Part shown: positions 25,817-34,850 of the stretch, one piece after another | Layout of the letters: each line of letters begins with the position of its first letter | Position numbering within the stretch: the first letter of the stretch is position 1 | Assembly (NCBI RefSeq): GCF_024508665.1 | Contig: NZ_JANINP010000002.1 | Span: 410,598 to 474,597, forward strand | DNA: 64,000 nt | From: Sphingomonas sp. | GTDB lineage: Bacteria; Pseudomonadota; Alphaproteobacteria; Sphingomonadales; Sphingomonadaceae | Reading direction: 5' to 3' | Program-made: the position numbers and the translations under genes | Notes under the pieces: generated by a model | The model's input: only the letters and a program-made list of their open reading frames with translations | The model's database searches: none | Told to the model about the DNA's origin: nothing

Positions 25817-26566
25817 ATGATGCGCCGTTTATTGACTATTCTATCGTCGGCGATGCTGATGATCACCGGGCCGGTCGCCGCGCAGGTGGCCACGATCGAT
25901 CCCAACAAGGCGATCGATGGCGATCTGCAACGATCCCCGTCGCCGCCGCCGCAGCCGGCGCCCTACACGCCGCCACCCGCGAGCCCGAGCGTGCCCGCCT
26001 ATGACGAGGCTCCGCCGCCGCAGGACGAGACGGCTCCCACCACCGCGAGCACTACCCCGCCGCCGGTTCCGCCGACCACCGGGCCGACCTATGCCGACGA
26101 CGACGTGCTCGACGCGGCCGAAGGCGTGTTCGGCAAGGGCGCCAAGGGCCTGGCGGAGATCGTGGAAAAGACCCTGAAGAGCCAGGGCCGGCCCAACGCT
26201 TATATCGCCGGACGCGAGGCTTCGGGCGCGTTCGTCGTCGGGCTGCGCTACGGATCGGGCACGCTCAGCCACAAGGTGGCCGGACAGCAGAAGGTCTATT
26301 GGACGGGACCCTCGGTCGGCTTCGACGTCGGCGGTGACGCCACCAAGGTATTCGTGCTGGTCTACAACCTCTACGACACCGAGGATCTCTACAAGCGCTT
26401 CCCGGCCGGCGAAGGACGGCTCTATTTCGTCGGCGGATTCTCGGCGACCTATCTCCGGCGCGGCAATATCGTGCTGATCCCGATCCGGCTGGGCGTCGGC
26501 TGGCGCGCCGGGGTCAATGCCGGATATATGAAATTCACCCACAAATCGAAGTGGATGCCGTTTTAG
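25817..26566 (+). CDS. DUF1134/EipA-like envelope protein
   Basis: This 249-residue exported protein resembles EipA, the Brucella envelope integrity protein that defines the DUF1134 group. A signal peptide (about residues 1-23, ending PVAAQV) is followed by a Pro-rich disordered stretch (35-85). The conserved DUF1134 domain (about 95-245) has GRPNAYIAGREASGAFVVGL, YGSGTL, GQQKVYWTGPSVGFDVGGD, KVFVLVYNL and IRLGVGWRAGVNAGYMKFT. It probably acts in the periplasm on cell-envelope stability. The start is ATG 25817; an ATG at 25793 would add eight residues before the signal peptide. Confidence 0.85.
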   Translation: MMRRLLTILSSAMLMITGPVAAQVATIDPNKAIDGDLQRSPSPPPQPAPYTPPPASPSVPAYDEAPPPQDETAPTTASTTPPPVPPTTGPTYADDDVLDAAEGVFGKGAKGLAEIVEKTLKSQGRPNAYIAGREASGAFVVGLRYGSGTLSHKVAGQQKVYWTGPSVGFDVGGDATKVFVLVYNLYDTEDLYKRFPAGEGRLYFVGGFSATYLRRGNIVLIPIRLGVGWRAGVNAGYMKFTHKSKWMPF

Positions 26567-26640
26567 TCGCAGCGCGGCAGCGCGCTACGCCGCGCTGACT
26601 CGCGCAAGACCGGCCGGCGGCGCGCGAGCGCCGTCCGACG

Positions 26641-26698
26641 CAAGCGCGGGCTTTGCCCGCGCTTGGGGCTTATGCCCTCTCCCGCAGGCGGGAGAGGG
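26641..26698. repeat. Two palindromes at a convergent junction
   Basis: The first hairpin is CAAGCGCGGGC-TTT-GCCCGCGCTTG (26641-26665 region, 11-base arms). The second is CCCTCTCCCGC-AG-GCGGGAGAGGG (26675-26698), identical in its arms to 7065-7088. They separate the EipA-like and pyrC genes and may act as a bidirectional terminator. Confidence 0.7.
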
Positions 26699-26706
26699 GA
26701 TTCCGC

Positions 26707-27732
26707 CTAACCGACGAACCGCCACGCCAGCGTCTCGCCGGCATGGAATGGCGCAAGCCCCGCGACCCGCGCCGGCACCTCGACGGCAACGCGCTCCAGC
26801 GTCACCGTCCTCTCGTTGAGCGGCAGCCCGTAGAAGCGGGGACCATGCTCCGAGGCGAAGCCCTCGAATTTGTCGAGCGCGCCTTCCTCCTCGAACACCG
26901 CGGCGTAGCTTTCGAGCGCGAACGGCGCGTTGAAGATGCCGGCGCAACCGCAATCCATTTCCTTGCGCTCGACGGCGTGCGGCGCACTGTCGGTACCGAG
27001 AAAGAATTTGGGCGAGCCCGACACCGCGGCCGCGCGTACCGCGAGGCGATGGCGTTCGCGCTTGATCACCGGCAGGCAGTAGGCATGCGGCCGGAGTCCG
27101 CCATCGAACAGCGCGTTGCGGTTGAGATGGAGGTGCTGGGGCGTGATCGTCGCCGCCACCAGCGGACCGGCATCGGCGACGAACGCGGCGGCCTCCGCGG
27201 TGGTGATGTGTTCGAGCACGATCTTTAGACCCGGGAAATCGCGCACCAAGGGCGCCAGCGTGCGCTCGATGAACACAGCCTCGCGGTCGAAGATGTCGAC
27301 GTCGCGATCGGTGACCTCGCCATGGATCAGCAGCGGCATGCCGATCCGCTGCATCGTCTCGAGCACCGCGCCGAGCGCGCGGATGTCGGTGACGCCATGC
27401 GCGGAATTGGTCGTCGCGTGTGCGGGGTAGAGCTTGCACGCGGTGAACACGCCCGATTCGTGCCCGCGCGCGATCTCCGCCGGGTCGGCGCCGTCGGTCA
27501 GATAGCAAGTCATCAGCGGCGTGAAGTCGCTGTCGGCGGGCAAGGCGGCGAGGATGCGCGCGCGATAGGCCTCGGCCGCGGCGACGCTGGTGACCGGCGG
27601 CGTCAGATTGGGCATCACGATCGCGCGCGCGAACTGGCGCGCGGTGTGGGCTACGACCGCCTCCAGCATCGCGCCGTCGCGCAAATGGACATGCCAGTCG
27701 TCGGGACGGCGGATGGTCAGGCGATCGGTCAT
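26707..27732 (-). CDS. pyrC: Dihydroorotase (type II)
   Basis: This 341-residue zinc enzyme closes carbamoyl-aspartate to dihydroorotate in pyrimidine synthesis. Metal and catalytic motifs: [21 protein letters not shown] (the carbamylated lysine), [24 protein letters not shown] and LGTDSAPH. Length and motif spacing match the short, PyrC-type class rather than the PyrB-associated class. The start is ATG 27732. It is divergent from ygfZ with 74 bases between the start codons. Confidence 0.96.
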   Translation of the reverse strand: MTDRLTIRRPDDWHVHLRDGAMLEAVVAHTARQFARAIVMPNLTPPVTSVAAAEAYRARILAALPADSDFTPLMTCYLTDGADPAEIARGHESGVFTACKLYPAHATTNSAHGVTDIRALGAVLETMQRIGMPLLIHGEVTDRDVDIFDREAVFIERTLAPLVRDFPGLKIVLEHITTAEAAAFVADAGPLVAATITPQHLHLNRNALFDGGLRPHAYCLPVIKRERHRLAVRAAAVSGSPKFFLGTDSAPHAVERKEMDCGCAGIFNAPFALESYAAVFEEEGALDKFEGFASEHGPRFYGLPLNERTVTLERVAVEVPARVAGLAPFHAGETLAWRFVG

Positions 27733-27806
27733 GGCGATCGCCCTACAATCGTGCGCCGCGATCCGCCAGCATGGCTTGGATTCGCCCGCATGCGCATTAG
27801 TTTGGC

Positions 27807-28532
27807 ATGATGAGCGACACTGGAACGATGCTGGACGACCGCGCACTGATTCGCCTGGCCGGCGACGGCGTGCGCGATTTCCTGCAAGGGCTGGTGACGC
27901 AGGACGTGCTGACGCTCGATACCGCTGCGCCGCGCTGGTCGGGGCTGCTGACGCCGCAAGGCAAGGCGCTGTTCGACTTCCTGCTTTGGGCGGACGGCGA
28001 ATCGGTGCTGATCGATTGCGAAGCGGCCGAGGCCGACGCGCTGATGCGGCGGCTGACGATGTACAGGTTGCGACGGCCGATCACGATCGAGCGCGTCGCG
28101 GGCGCGGTGCACTGGGCGCGCGACGGCGCTCTGGGTGTACCCGACCCGCGCTTGCCGGAACTCGGCCGGCGCTGGCTGGGGATGCCGGGCGAGCCGGCGC
28201 GGGGATGGCGCGAGCATCGCCTGTCGCTCGGCGTGACCGAGGGCGTTGTCGAACTTGGCCAGGACAAGACGTTGTGGCTGGAGGCGAATGCCGGCGAACT
28301 CAACGGCGTCAGCTTCGCCAAGGGCTGCTATGTCGGGCAGGAGAACACTGCCCGGATGCATTATCGCGCCAAGGTCAACCGGCGGCTGGTGGTCGCGCCG
28401 ATCGCGCCCGCCGGCGAGCGGACGCGCGCGGTCTATCCCGATCTCGGCCTGATGGTCGAGCTGCGCCGGGTCGAGGCGCTGGGCGATGCGATCGTCCCGC
28501 CGTGGCTGGCGACGGCCCTGGCCGCCGCGTGA
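27807..28532 (+). CDS. ygfZ: YgfZ/GcvT-domain folate-binding protein
   Basis: This 241-residue protein belongs to the YgfZ/IBA57 family, which uses tetrahydrofolate to help assemble or repair certain Fe-S clusters. It is shorter than E. coli YgfZ, as in other alphaproteobacteria. The diagnostic motif [20 protein letters not shown] contains the conserved Cys of K-G-C-Y-x-G-Q-E. The N-terminal [13 protein letters not shown] and [14 protein letters not shown] also fit. The start is ATG 27807 or 27810. It is divergent from pyrC and followed by a long inverted repeat. Confidence 0.9.
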   Translation: MMSDTGTMLDDRALIRLAGDGVRDFLQGLVTQDVLTLDTAAPRWSGLLTPQGKALFDFLLWADGESVLIDCEAAEADALMRRLTMYRLRRPITIERVAGAVHWARDGALGVPDPRLPELGRRWLGMPGEPARGWREHRLSLGVTEGVVELGQDKTLWLEANAGELNGVSFAKGCYVGQENTARMHYRAKVNRRLVVAPIAPAGERTRAVYPDLGLMVELRRVEALGDAIVPPWLATALAAA

Positions 28533-28546
28533 CGTGGTAGATTTGG

Positions 28547-28747
28547 TTCACGCAAAGGCGCGAAGGCGCGAAGAGGTTTCGCGCAGAGGCGCGGAGAACG
28601 CAGAATTCTCTGGGGCTTCGCGATGCGAGGCTCATCGATCATCGCGTTTGCATCCGAGCCGCCGCCCAGAAGGAGAACACCTCCGCGCCCTCTGCGCCTC
28701 CGCGCGAACCTGATCTTTTCTTTGCGCCTTCGCGCCTTTGCGTGAAA
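28547..28747. repeat. Long imperfect inverted repeat (CGCAAAGGCGCGAAGGCGC family)
   Basis: The outer 23 bases of each arm (beginning TTCACGCAAAGGCGCG on the left, ending CGCGCCTTTGCGTGAA on the right) are perfectly complementary. Pairing continues imperfectly through GAGG...TTCGCGC blocks for about 60 bases on each side. The interior carries no ORF of note. This resembles a non-autonomous, MITE-like dispersed element; it also separates convergent ygfZ and ugd. Confidence 0.75.
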
Positions 28748-28812
28748 AAATCCAAGCGGTTTACCGGCCCGCCGCTGGTTTAGTGGTCGAGCCGGTCGGA
28801 CCCATCCGTCGT

Positions 28813-30114
28813 TCAGCGTCCGACCGACGAATAAGCGAAGCCGAGCTTACGGACGTCGTCGGGCCGATAGACGTTGCGCAGATCGACCATCACCGGTGCG
28901 GTCATCACGCTCGCCAGCCGGCGCAGGTCGAGCGCACGGAACGTGTCCCATTCGGTCACGATCGTCACCGCATCGGCCCCGGCCGCGGCTTCATAGGCGT
29001 CCTTGCAGAAGACGACGTCGGGCATCATCGCCTTGGCCGCATCCATCCCTTCGGGGTCGAAGGCACGGACGGTGACGCCGGCATCCTGCAGGCTCTGCAC
29101 CACCGCCAGGCTCGGCGCGTCACGCATGTCGTCGGTATTGGGCTTGAAGGTCAGTCCCAGCACCGCGACCGTCTTGCCGCGGGGTTCGTCGCCCAGTGCG
29201 TGAAGCACCTTGCGCCCCATCGCGCGCTTGCGGCTGTCGTTGACCTTTACCACCGCCTCGACGATGTGCACCGGGCTCTCGTGGTCCTCGGCGGTCTTGA
29301 GCAGCGCCAGCGTGTCCTTGGGGAAGCAGGAGCCGCCATAGCCGGGGCCCGCGTGGAGGAATTTGGCGCCGATGCGGTTGTCGAGCCCGATGCCGCGCGA
29401 CACGTCCTGGACGTTGGCGCCGACCGCTTCGCACAGATCGGCGATCTCGTTGATGAAGGTGATCTTGGTCGCGAGGAATGCATTGGCCGCGTATTTGATC
29501 AGCTCGGACGTTCGCCGGCTGACGAACAGGATCGGACTCTCGTTAAGATAGAGCGGACGATAGACCTCGCGCATCACTTCGCGCGCGCGCGCATCCTCGC
29601 TGCCGATGACGATGCGGTCGGGACGTTTGAAGTCGCCGATCGCCGCGCCCTCGCGCAGGAATTCGGGATTGGAGACGACGGCGATATCGATGTCCGGGCG
29701 TTCCTCGCGCAGGATCTCCTCGACGCGGTCGCCGGTGCCGACCGGCACGGTCGACTTGGTGACGACGACGGTGGGACCGGTGACAGCGGCGGCGATCTCC
29801 TTGGTCGCCTCGAACACATAGGTGAGGTCGGCATGGCCGTCGCCGCGCCGCGATGGCGTGCCCACCGCGATGAAGATGGCATCGGCACCGGCGACCGCGG
29901 CAGCGAGATCGGTGGTGAAGGTAAGGCGGCCGGCGGCGACATTGGTCGCGACGAGCTGGTCGAGGCCTGGCTCATAGATCGGCATGCGCCCGGCCTGCAG
30001 CGCCTCGATCTTGCTCGCATCCTTGTCGACGCAGACCACGTCGTGGCCGAAATCGGAGAAACAGGCTCCCGACACCAGGCCGACATAGCCCGATCCGATC
30101 ATCGTGATTTTCAT
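28813..30114 (-). CDS. ugd: UDP-glucose 6-dehydrogenase
   Basis: This 433-residue NAD-dependent enzyme oxidises UDP-glucose to UDP-glucuronate for exopolysaccharide and envelope glycan synthesis. Rossmann motif MIGSGYVGLVSG (residues 5-16), TKSTVPVGTGD, ELIKYAANAFLATKITFINE and the catalytic Cys in GPGYGGSCFPKD (about residue 265). The C-terminal domain contains LGLTFKPNTDDMRDAPS. The start is ATG 30114. GDP-mannose dehydrogenase is an alternative member of the superfamily, but the motifs favour UDP-glucose. No other polysaccharide genes adjoin it. Confidence 0.93.
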   Translation of the reverse strand: MKITMIGSGYVGLVSGACFSDFGHDVVCVDKDASKIEALQAGRMPIYEPGLDQLVATNVAAGRLTFTTDLAAAVAGADAIFIAVGTPSRRGDGHADLTYVFEATKEIAAAVTGPTVVVTKSTVPVGTGDRVEEILREERPDIDIAVVSNPEFLREGAAIGDFKRPDRIVIGSEDARAREVMREVYRPLYLNESPILFVSRRTSELIKYAANAFLATKITFINEIADLCEAVGANVQDVSRGIGLDNRIGAKFLHAGPGYGGSCFPKDTLALLKTAEDHESPVHIVEAVVKVNDSRKRAMGRKVLHALGDEPRGKTVAVLGLTFKPNTDDMRDAPSLAVVQSLQDAGVTVRAFDPEGMDAAKAMMPDVVFCKDAYEAAAGADAVTIVTEWDTFRALDLRRLASVMTAPVMVDLRNVYRPDDVRKLGFAYSSVGR

Positions 30115-30380
30115 TCTAGTCCTCGGTGCAGACGGTATGTCCGGCTGGGCGCCAGATCGTGACGCATTTGCTCTATCGCAAGTGGCCGGCTTTGCCATCC
30201 CTGTGTGGCGATCTAGGCGGTGTCAGCGCCGCACCGCTTGGTCCTCCCTCCCGCGGCTGAGAGGACTCGCAGTTCGGTGGCCGCCCGCGGCAAAGCCGCG
30301 TCGTCGGTCGGGCTACGCCCGCCGGCCGTGCGCGTTCGCTGGTGGAAATAGCGCCACTATTTCCTTCCGCTCACGCGCAA
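30115..30380. other. Spacer between ugd start and ompA terminator: no gene
   Basis: This holds the ugd promoter region and a small perfect hairpin, GGAAATAG-CGCCA-CTATTTCC (30344-30364). GC-rich symmetric runs (GCGGCAAAGCCGC at 30288-30300) also occur. No coding frame was judged real. Confidence 0.5.
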
Positions 30381-30411
30381 AGAAAAAGGGAGGCCGGCGA
30401 ACCGACCTCCC
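30381..30411 (-). terminator. Terminator after the OmpA-family gene
   Basis: On the minus strand GGGAGGTCGG-TTCG-CCGGCCTCCC (10-base stem with one G-U pair and a UUCG loop) is followed by TTTTTCTTTG. It lies 25 bases past the ompA stop: a textbook intrinsic terminator. Confidence 0.88.
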
Positions 30412-30435
30412 CAATTCTTTCCAGTCGTTGGAGAC

Positions 30436-31566
30436 TTACTGGCCCGAAGACGGACCGTAAGTGATCTCCACGCGACGGTTCTGGACCTCGCGGACGCCAT
30501 CGGCGGTCTCGACACGCGGACGGCTCTCGCCGAACGCCTGCTCGCTGATGACACCATCCGGAACCGAATGGGCGACCATATAGGCCTTCACCGCGTCGGC
30601 ACGACGCTGCGACAGACCGATATTGTACTTGGCCGAGCCCGAACGGTCCGCGTGACCGGCGAGCATGACCTGGGCATTGCCGCAGTTCGCATACTGGCTG
30701 ATCGCGTTGTCGAGGATCGACGCCGCTTCCGGCGTGATATCCGACTTGTCCCACTCGAAGAACACGATGAACGGTCCCGGCGAGCAGACCACGGCCGGCG
30801 GAGGCGGCGGCGCAGGCGGTTCCGGCGGCGGAGGAGGCGGCGGGGGCGGAGGCGGCGGCGGCGGCGGAGCCGGCGGTTCGCCGAAATTGTAGGTGAAGCC
30901 GCCCAGGATGCTGTGCGTACGGAAACGTCCGTCCAGCGTGCGGCCGGTCACGTCGACCAGCTTGACGTTCTCGGCGTTGAAGAAGCGATACTTCAGCGTC
31001 GCGTCGATATGGCTGGTCAGCGGCGCGCGGATACCCGCAATCGCCTGCCACGCGAACACGGTGTCCGAATCGTCGAGGAACGAGCCGTAGGTGTTGAGCG
31101 CGTACTTGTCGGCCTTCACGCGAGCGACACCGACACCGCCGCCGACGAAGCCCTGCAGGCCGTCATCGTCGCCGAAGTCGAGCATGCCGTTCAGCATGAA
31201 GCTCAGCGCGGTGGTCTTGCCACCGGCATAGCCATAGCTGCCGGCGTTCGACTGAACCAGCGCGCCGGCGCTGTTATACGCCGGAATACGAAGGCTCGAG
31301 CTGATCGCATCGACATTGGCGGACTTGTACGAAACTTCGGTTTCGACCCGGAACATGCCGAAGTCGTAACCCACCATACCACCGACGTCATAGCCGTAGT
31401 TATGGTCGATCTTCATGGCGTCTGGAGTCGCCCCGATATCGAAGTGAATGTCTTCGACAATCATCGCGCCGCCTTCGACGCCAACATACCACGCCTTGTC
31501 GCGCGCAAGCGCGGGCGTCGCAAGTGCGGTTGAAGCGAGCGCCACGGCAATGGCAAGCTTGCGCAT
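30436..31566 (-). CDS. OmpA-family outer membrane protein
   Basis: This 376-residue porin-like protein has a signal peptide (residues 1-21, ATPALARD), an eight-strand OmpA-like beta-barrel (about 25-230, ending GGFTYNF), an extreme Pro-rich hinge (about 233-258, long runs of Pro with Glu and Ala) and a C-terminal OmpA peptidoglycan-binding domain (VFFEWDKSDITPEAASILD, AGHADRSGSAKYNIGLSQRR, FGESRP, NRRVEI). It anchors the outer membrane to the wall. The start is ATG 31566 and it has its own terminator. The poly-Pro hinge is GC-repetitive at DNA level (30840-30870) and could vary in length. Confidence 0.94.
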   Translation of the reverse strand: MRKLAIAVALASTALATPALARDKAWYVGVEGGAMIVEDIHFDIGATPDAMKIDHNYGYDVGGMVGYDFGMFRVETEVSYKSANVDAISSSLRIPAYNSAGALVQSNAGSYGYAGGKTTALSFMLNGMLDFGDDDGLQGFVGGGVGVARVKADKYALNTYGSFLDDSDTVFAWQAIAGIRAPLTSHIDATLKYRFFNAENVKLVDVTGRTLDGRFRTHSILGGFTYNFGEPPAPPPPPPPPPPPPPPPEPPAPPPPPAVVCSPGPFIVFFEWDKSDITPEAASILDNAISQYANCGNAQVMLAGHADRSGSAKYNIGLSQRRADAVKAYMVAHSVPDGVISEQAFGESRPRVETADGVREVQNRRVEITYGPSSGQ

Positions 31567-31855
31567 CTGTATCCCCTTTCACGGTTGTCACTACGGACAG
31601 CGCAAACTCCCTACTCAAAGGTTCGTTTCCACGCAAGCGAAACAAAGCTGAATCGCTGTGGCGGCGAAGCAACACTTTCACCCGGTTTTCCGCCGGTTTG
31701 GGGCTTCGCGGCACGTTTGCCGGCATGGCCGAAGATATGCGTGGCCACGAGCCGCTCCGGACGTCTGATCGACGGCGCCGACGGCACGACCGGCCAGGAG
31801 CGGGAACGATCTTCCGACGCTTGCCGACTTCGTCTTTTAGGCGCAGATATCGGCG

Positions 31856-32698
31856 ATGGCGGCGGCGCCCGATTATTATGCCATGCTCGGCGTAGCACCC
31901 GACGCGGACGAAGCGGTGATCCGCGCCGCGTGGAAGGCGTTGTTGCGCAAATACCATCCCGACACGGCGCAGGATGTGCCCGACGCCGCCGAGCGCACTC
32001 GGGCGTTCAATGCCGCCTGGGCGGTGCTGGGCAATAGCAACCGCCGCATCGCCTATGACCTGGAACGGGCGGCCCCGCCCGACGACGAGACACGCCCCGG
32101 CTGGGCGTCGCCCTATCCGATGCCGCCGCGTCGCGGCGCCGGCACGACGCTGGTGTTGATCCTCGCCTTTGTCGGCCTGCCCGCTGTCGCGATCACGCTG
32201 CCTGGGGTGCCCGGACAGGTCGCGGCAATGCTGCCCGGCGGCGACGGCGGGTCGGCGGCGAGCTTCACGCGGTCGAGTTTCCGCCAGGTCCGCCGGCTGC
32301 TCACGCCCGCCGGATTCGGCGCCACCGGCGCTGCCGCGAGCCCGGCTGTCCCGACGTCGCCGTCGACATCGTCGTCCATCCCGGCGCCGGTCGCCGTTCC
32401 GCGGATCGACGGCGCGACCATCCGCCTTGCCGTCCGCCAATATGGGCGCGTCGTCCGCCGCGATGGCCGAAAGGGAGTCGCGGCGTACAGCAGAGCTTGC
32501 GCCCAGCGCGCGATCGACCTGTCGCGTTGGGAATCCGACGATTTCTGCGCGGCGTTCGATATCGCGGCCGGGCGCGACACAGCGGCATCGGCGGCACGCT
32601 ACGTGCGGCTGGGTATCCCGGCCACGGCCGCGACGGCGCGCCTCGGTCAAATTCACGCCCAGCTTCGCCGAACATCCTCCGTCTCAAAAAGGCGTTAG
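31856..32698 (+). CDS. J-domain protein with a membrane segment
   Basis: This 280-residue DnaJ-like co-chaperone has an N-terminal J domain (residues 5-68: YAMLGVAPDADEAVIRAAWK, HPD in RKYHPDTAQ, FNAAWAVLGNSNRRIAYD). There is no Gly/Phe or zinc-finger region. A hydrophobic segment at about residues 95-115 (TLVLILAFVGLPAVAITLPG) probably anchors it in the inner membrane. The C-terminal part (190-280) is unlike any family I know. It would recruit DnaK to a membrane-associated client. The start is ATG 31856. It is divergent from the OmpA gene. Confidence 0.8.
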   Translation: MAAAPDYYAMLGVAPDADEAVIRAAWKALLRKYHPDTAQDVPDAAERTRAFNAAWAVLGNSNRRIAYDLERAAPPDDETRPGWASPYPMPPRRGAGTTLVLILAFVGLPAVAITLPGVPGQVAAMLPGGDGGSAASFTRSSFRQVRRLLTPAGFGATGAAASPAVPTSPSTSSSIPAPVAVPRIDGATIRLAVRQYGRVVRRDGRKGVAAYSRACAQRAIDLSRWESDDFCAAFDIAAGRDTAASAARYVRLGIPATAATARLGQIHAQLRRTSSVSKRR

Positions 32699-32777
32699 AG
32701 ACCGTTTGAAAACGCGCGGTAGAGCGAGTTCAAGGGCACTGCGAAGTGCACCCGCGGCGCATTTCCAAACGGATCGA

Positions 32778-33737
32778 TCAGGCCGGTCGAGACACCGCGA
32801 TGGCATGGTCCGCGACGCCCGCCCAGGCAGCGATCTCGTCGTTGAAATGCCGCGTCACGACGAGCTCGCCGGCCAAGGCGCGATCGAGATCGACATCGGC
32901 CGATCCTTCCCATTCGTAGGTGGCATTGCCCGATAGGCGGACCATGCCATCGGGATCGGCACAGGCCCTGATCAATCCGCCCGCGTTCCAGACGGTGATT
33001 TCGGTATCGAAGCGCGCGCGCTCGGTCAGACATGCGGCAAAGGTCGACGCCGCCATGGCGCTGCCGCAACTGTCGGTCAGCCCGACACCGCGTTCGAAGG
33101 TACGCACGAACAACCCGCCGGGCCGCGTTTCGACGAAGCTGACATTGGCGCGGTTGGGCAGCCAGTCGGGCGCCGATTCGCACACCCGGCCGATCTCCAC
33201 GAGCTCCTGTTCGTCGACCGCATCGACGAACGCGATCAGATGCGGGTTGGGAATCGAGACCGCAGTGAATGGCCGGGCGCTGGGCAATCCGGGTATCGTC
33301 ATCTGGACATTCTGTTGCCGGCCGATCGCCATCGGCCATTCGGCGATGTCGAGCGATGCCGGACCGGCCAGTTCGCGAATCGTCACCACGCCGGGCGCGA
33401 GATCGGGGTCGCGCCCCACCTCGACCACCGAAGTCTTGAGATGGACGTGCGCATGGTCGATCCCCAGCGCTTCGAACCCGGCGCGCGCGACGCAGCGCAG
33501 CCCGTTGAGGCAGGTCTCGGCTTCCGACCCGTCGCTGTTGAACATGCGGAAACCGAAATCGTGGCGTGCGTCGCCCGCGGTCAGCAGCAGCAATCCGTCG
33601 CCGCCGACCGGCCCGCGCCGATCGGCCAGCGCCAGCGCGACCCGGGCCCAGGCGGCGTCCGGCAACGCGATGGCGCGCGCGTCGATCATCGGGAAATCAT
33701 TGCCCGAGCCATGGCATTTGACGAACGCGAACCGCAT
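32778..33737 (-). CDS. Diaminopimelate epimerase-like racemase (divergent)
   Basis: This 319-residue protein has the two-lobed DapF fold: MRFAFVKCHGSGNDFPMID at the N-terminus, first active-site Cys in NSDGSEAETCLNGLRC, second in TDSCGSAMAAS. The usual motifs are C-G-N-G and G-E-T-x-A-C-G-T-G; here the first is C-L-N-G and the Glu is replaced by Leu (GLTDSCGSA). Both cysteines remain, so racemase chemistry is likely, but the substrate may not be diaminopimelate. It is about 40 residues longer than typical DapF. A second, canonical dapF may exist elsewhere. It is divergent from the 33857 gene. Confidence 0.75.
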   Translation of the reverse strand: MRFAFVKCHGSGNDFPMIDARAIALPDAAWARVALALADRRGPVGGDGLLLLTAGDARHDFGFRMFNSDGSEAETCLNGLRCVARAGFEALGIDHAHVHLKTSVVEVGRDPDLAPGVVTIRELAGPASLDIAEWPMAIGRQQNVQMTIPGLPSARPFTAVSIPNPHLIAFVDAVDEQELVEIGRVCESAPDWLPNRANVSFVETRPGGLFVRTFERGVGLTDSCGSAMAASTFAACLTERARFDTEITVWNAGGLIRACADPDGMVRLSGNATYEWEGSADVDLDRALAGELVVTRHFNDEIAAWAGVADHAIAVSRPA

Positions 33738-33856
33738 CGCCGCGCTGTAGCGCCGTCACGCGCGCGGTTCAAACCGTAGGATGCCGATGCAGCGCTCGCC
33801 TCTTGCCGCCTGCCGCGGCGCGCGACATTGTGCCGACGGGGCAAGGGGGGCTGCAC

Positions 33857-34822
33857 ATGATATCGTCGGCATGGCGAGACGAAGGTCTCGACGAATGGCA
33901 AGCGGCGCTCGAGCAATCCGACGGCCGTCCATGGATCGCGATGCTGGCGGGTGCCGGCGCAATCCTGCTGATCGCGATCGTCGCGATCAACCTGTCGCCA
34001 GTCGATATATCGGCGCATGGCGCGGGCGCGCTGGCGGCGGCGACGATACTGGCCGCGCTGGTCTGGGGCGGGGCATGGTTTCTGACGCTCCGCCACGCCA
34101 CGACCGGTTGGAAAATCGGCGTAGCGGCGGTCCTGTGGGGAGTCGCCCTGCTGATCATTGCCGGCGCGATCGCCTATGCCAACATCGCGCTAAGAATCGA
34201 TGCCGCGAACGTACGGCGCATCCGCATCGACGAGACGGGCGAGCCTCGCCTGCCCCCGGGCATGAGGGCTGGGCCGATCACGCGGACGATGTTCGATTTC
34301 CTTCGCGACATGACGTCCGAACGGCATCAGCGCGAGGCGATGTTCCGGGTGATGGGCATGGACCGGCTCCACGACGCCTATATGGTCAGCAACACGCCGG
34401 CGATGCTCAAGGATTGCGCGCGGTTCGTTCGCGTCGAACCGAAAATCGACCAATCGGATCGCCGCGTCACCGCAGCGATCGCGCGGGTACATACGCGGCT
34501 CGGCGTAATCGTCGCAGACGAAGCGACGCGAAGAGAGTTGATCAAGGCGTTCGACAAAGGCCTGAACATCAACCTGAGCAACATGCGGCGGTCGAGCGAA
34601 TTGCAGCGCCGGCAACTCGAGATCGGCGGCAGGCTGTGCACCTTCCTCGCGACCCATCGCTGGCAGGCGATGGGCAGCCAGTTCATGTTCTACAACCAGG
34701 GCGATATCGGCACGTTCAACCGGACGATCACCGATTGGAACGACGCGACCAGGGAGCAGACTGCCTTGGTCGCCGACGCGCGTCGCAAGATGACCGAAAC
34801 CGGATTGCTCGACGGCCGCTAG
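33857..34822 (+). CDS. Membrane protein of unknown function
   Basis: This 321-residue protein is not of a family I recognise. Three hydrophobic helices (about residues 27-46, 52-74 and 84-107) are followed by a soluble region of about 210 residues with helical, charged character (RDMTSERHQREAMFRVMGMDR, AMLKDCARFVRVEPK, RRELIKAFDKGLNINLSNMRR). The start is ATG 33857, six bases after AAGGGGGG; a longer frame from 33803 lacks a ribosome site. The composition resembles its neighbours, so recent transfer is not suggested. Function is unknown. Confidence 0.75.
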   Translation: MISSAWRDEGLDEWQAALEQSDGRPWIAMLAGAGAILLIAIVAINLSPVDISAHGAGALAAATILAALVWGGAWFLTLRHATTGWKIGVAAVLWGVALLIIAGAIAYANIALRIDAANVRRIRIDETGEPRLPPGMRAGPITRTMFDFLRDMTSERHQREAMFRVMGMDRLHDAYMVSNTPAMLKDCARFVRVEPKIDQSDRRVTAAIARVHTRLGVIVADEATRRELIKAFDKGLNINLSNMRRSSELQRRQLEIGGRLCTFLATHRWQAMGSQFMFYNQGDIGTFNRTITDWNDATREQTALVADARRKMTETGLLDGR

Positions 34823-34850
34823 CGCTTCCGACCCGTAGTCGTTCTGCAAA

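Noticed and set aside
31611..31898. 95-residue minus-strand ORF upstream of the OmpA gene
   Set aside because: It overlaps the start of the J-domain gene, has no ribosome site and a low-complexity Arg/Ser/Pro composition.
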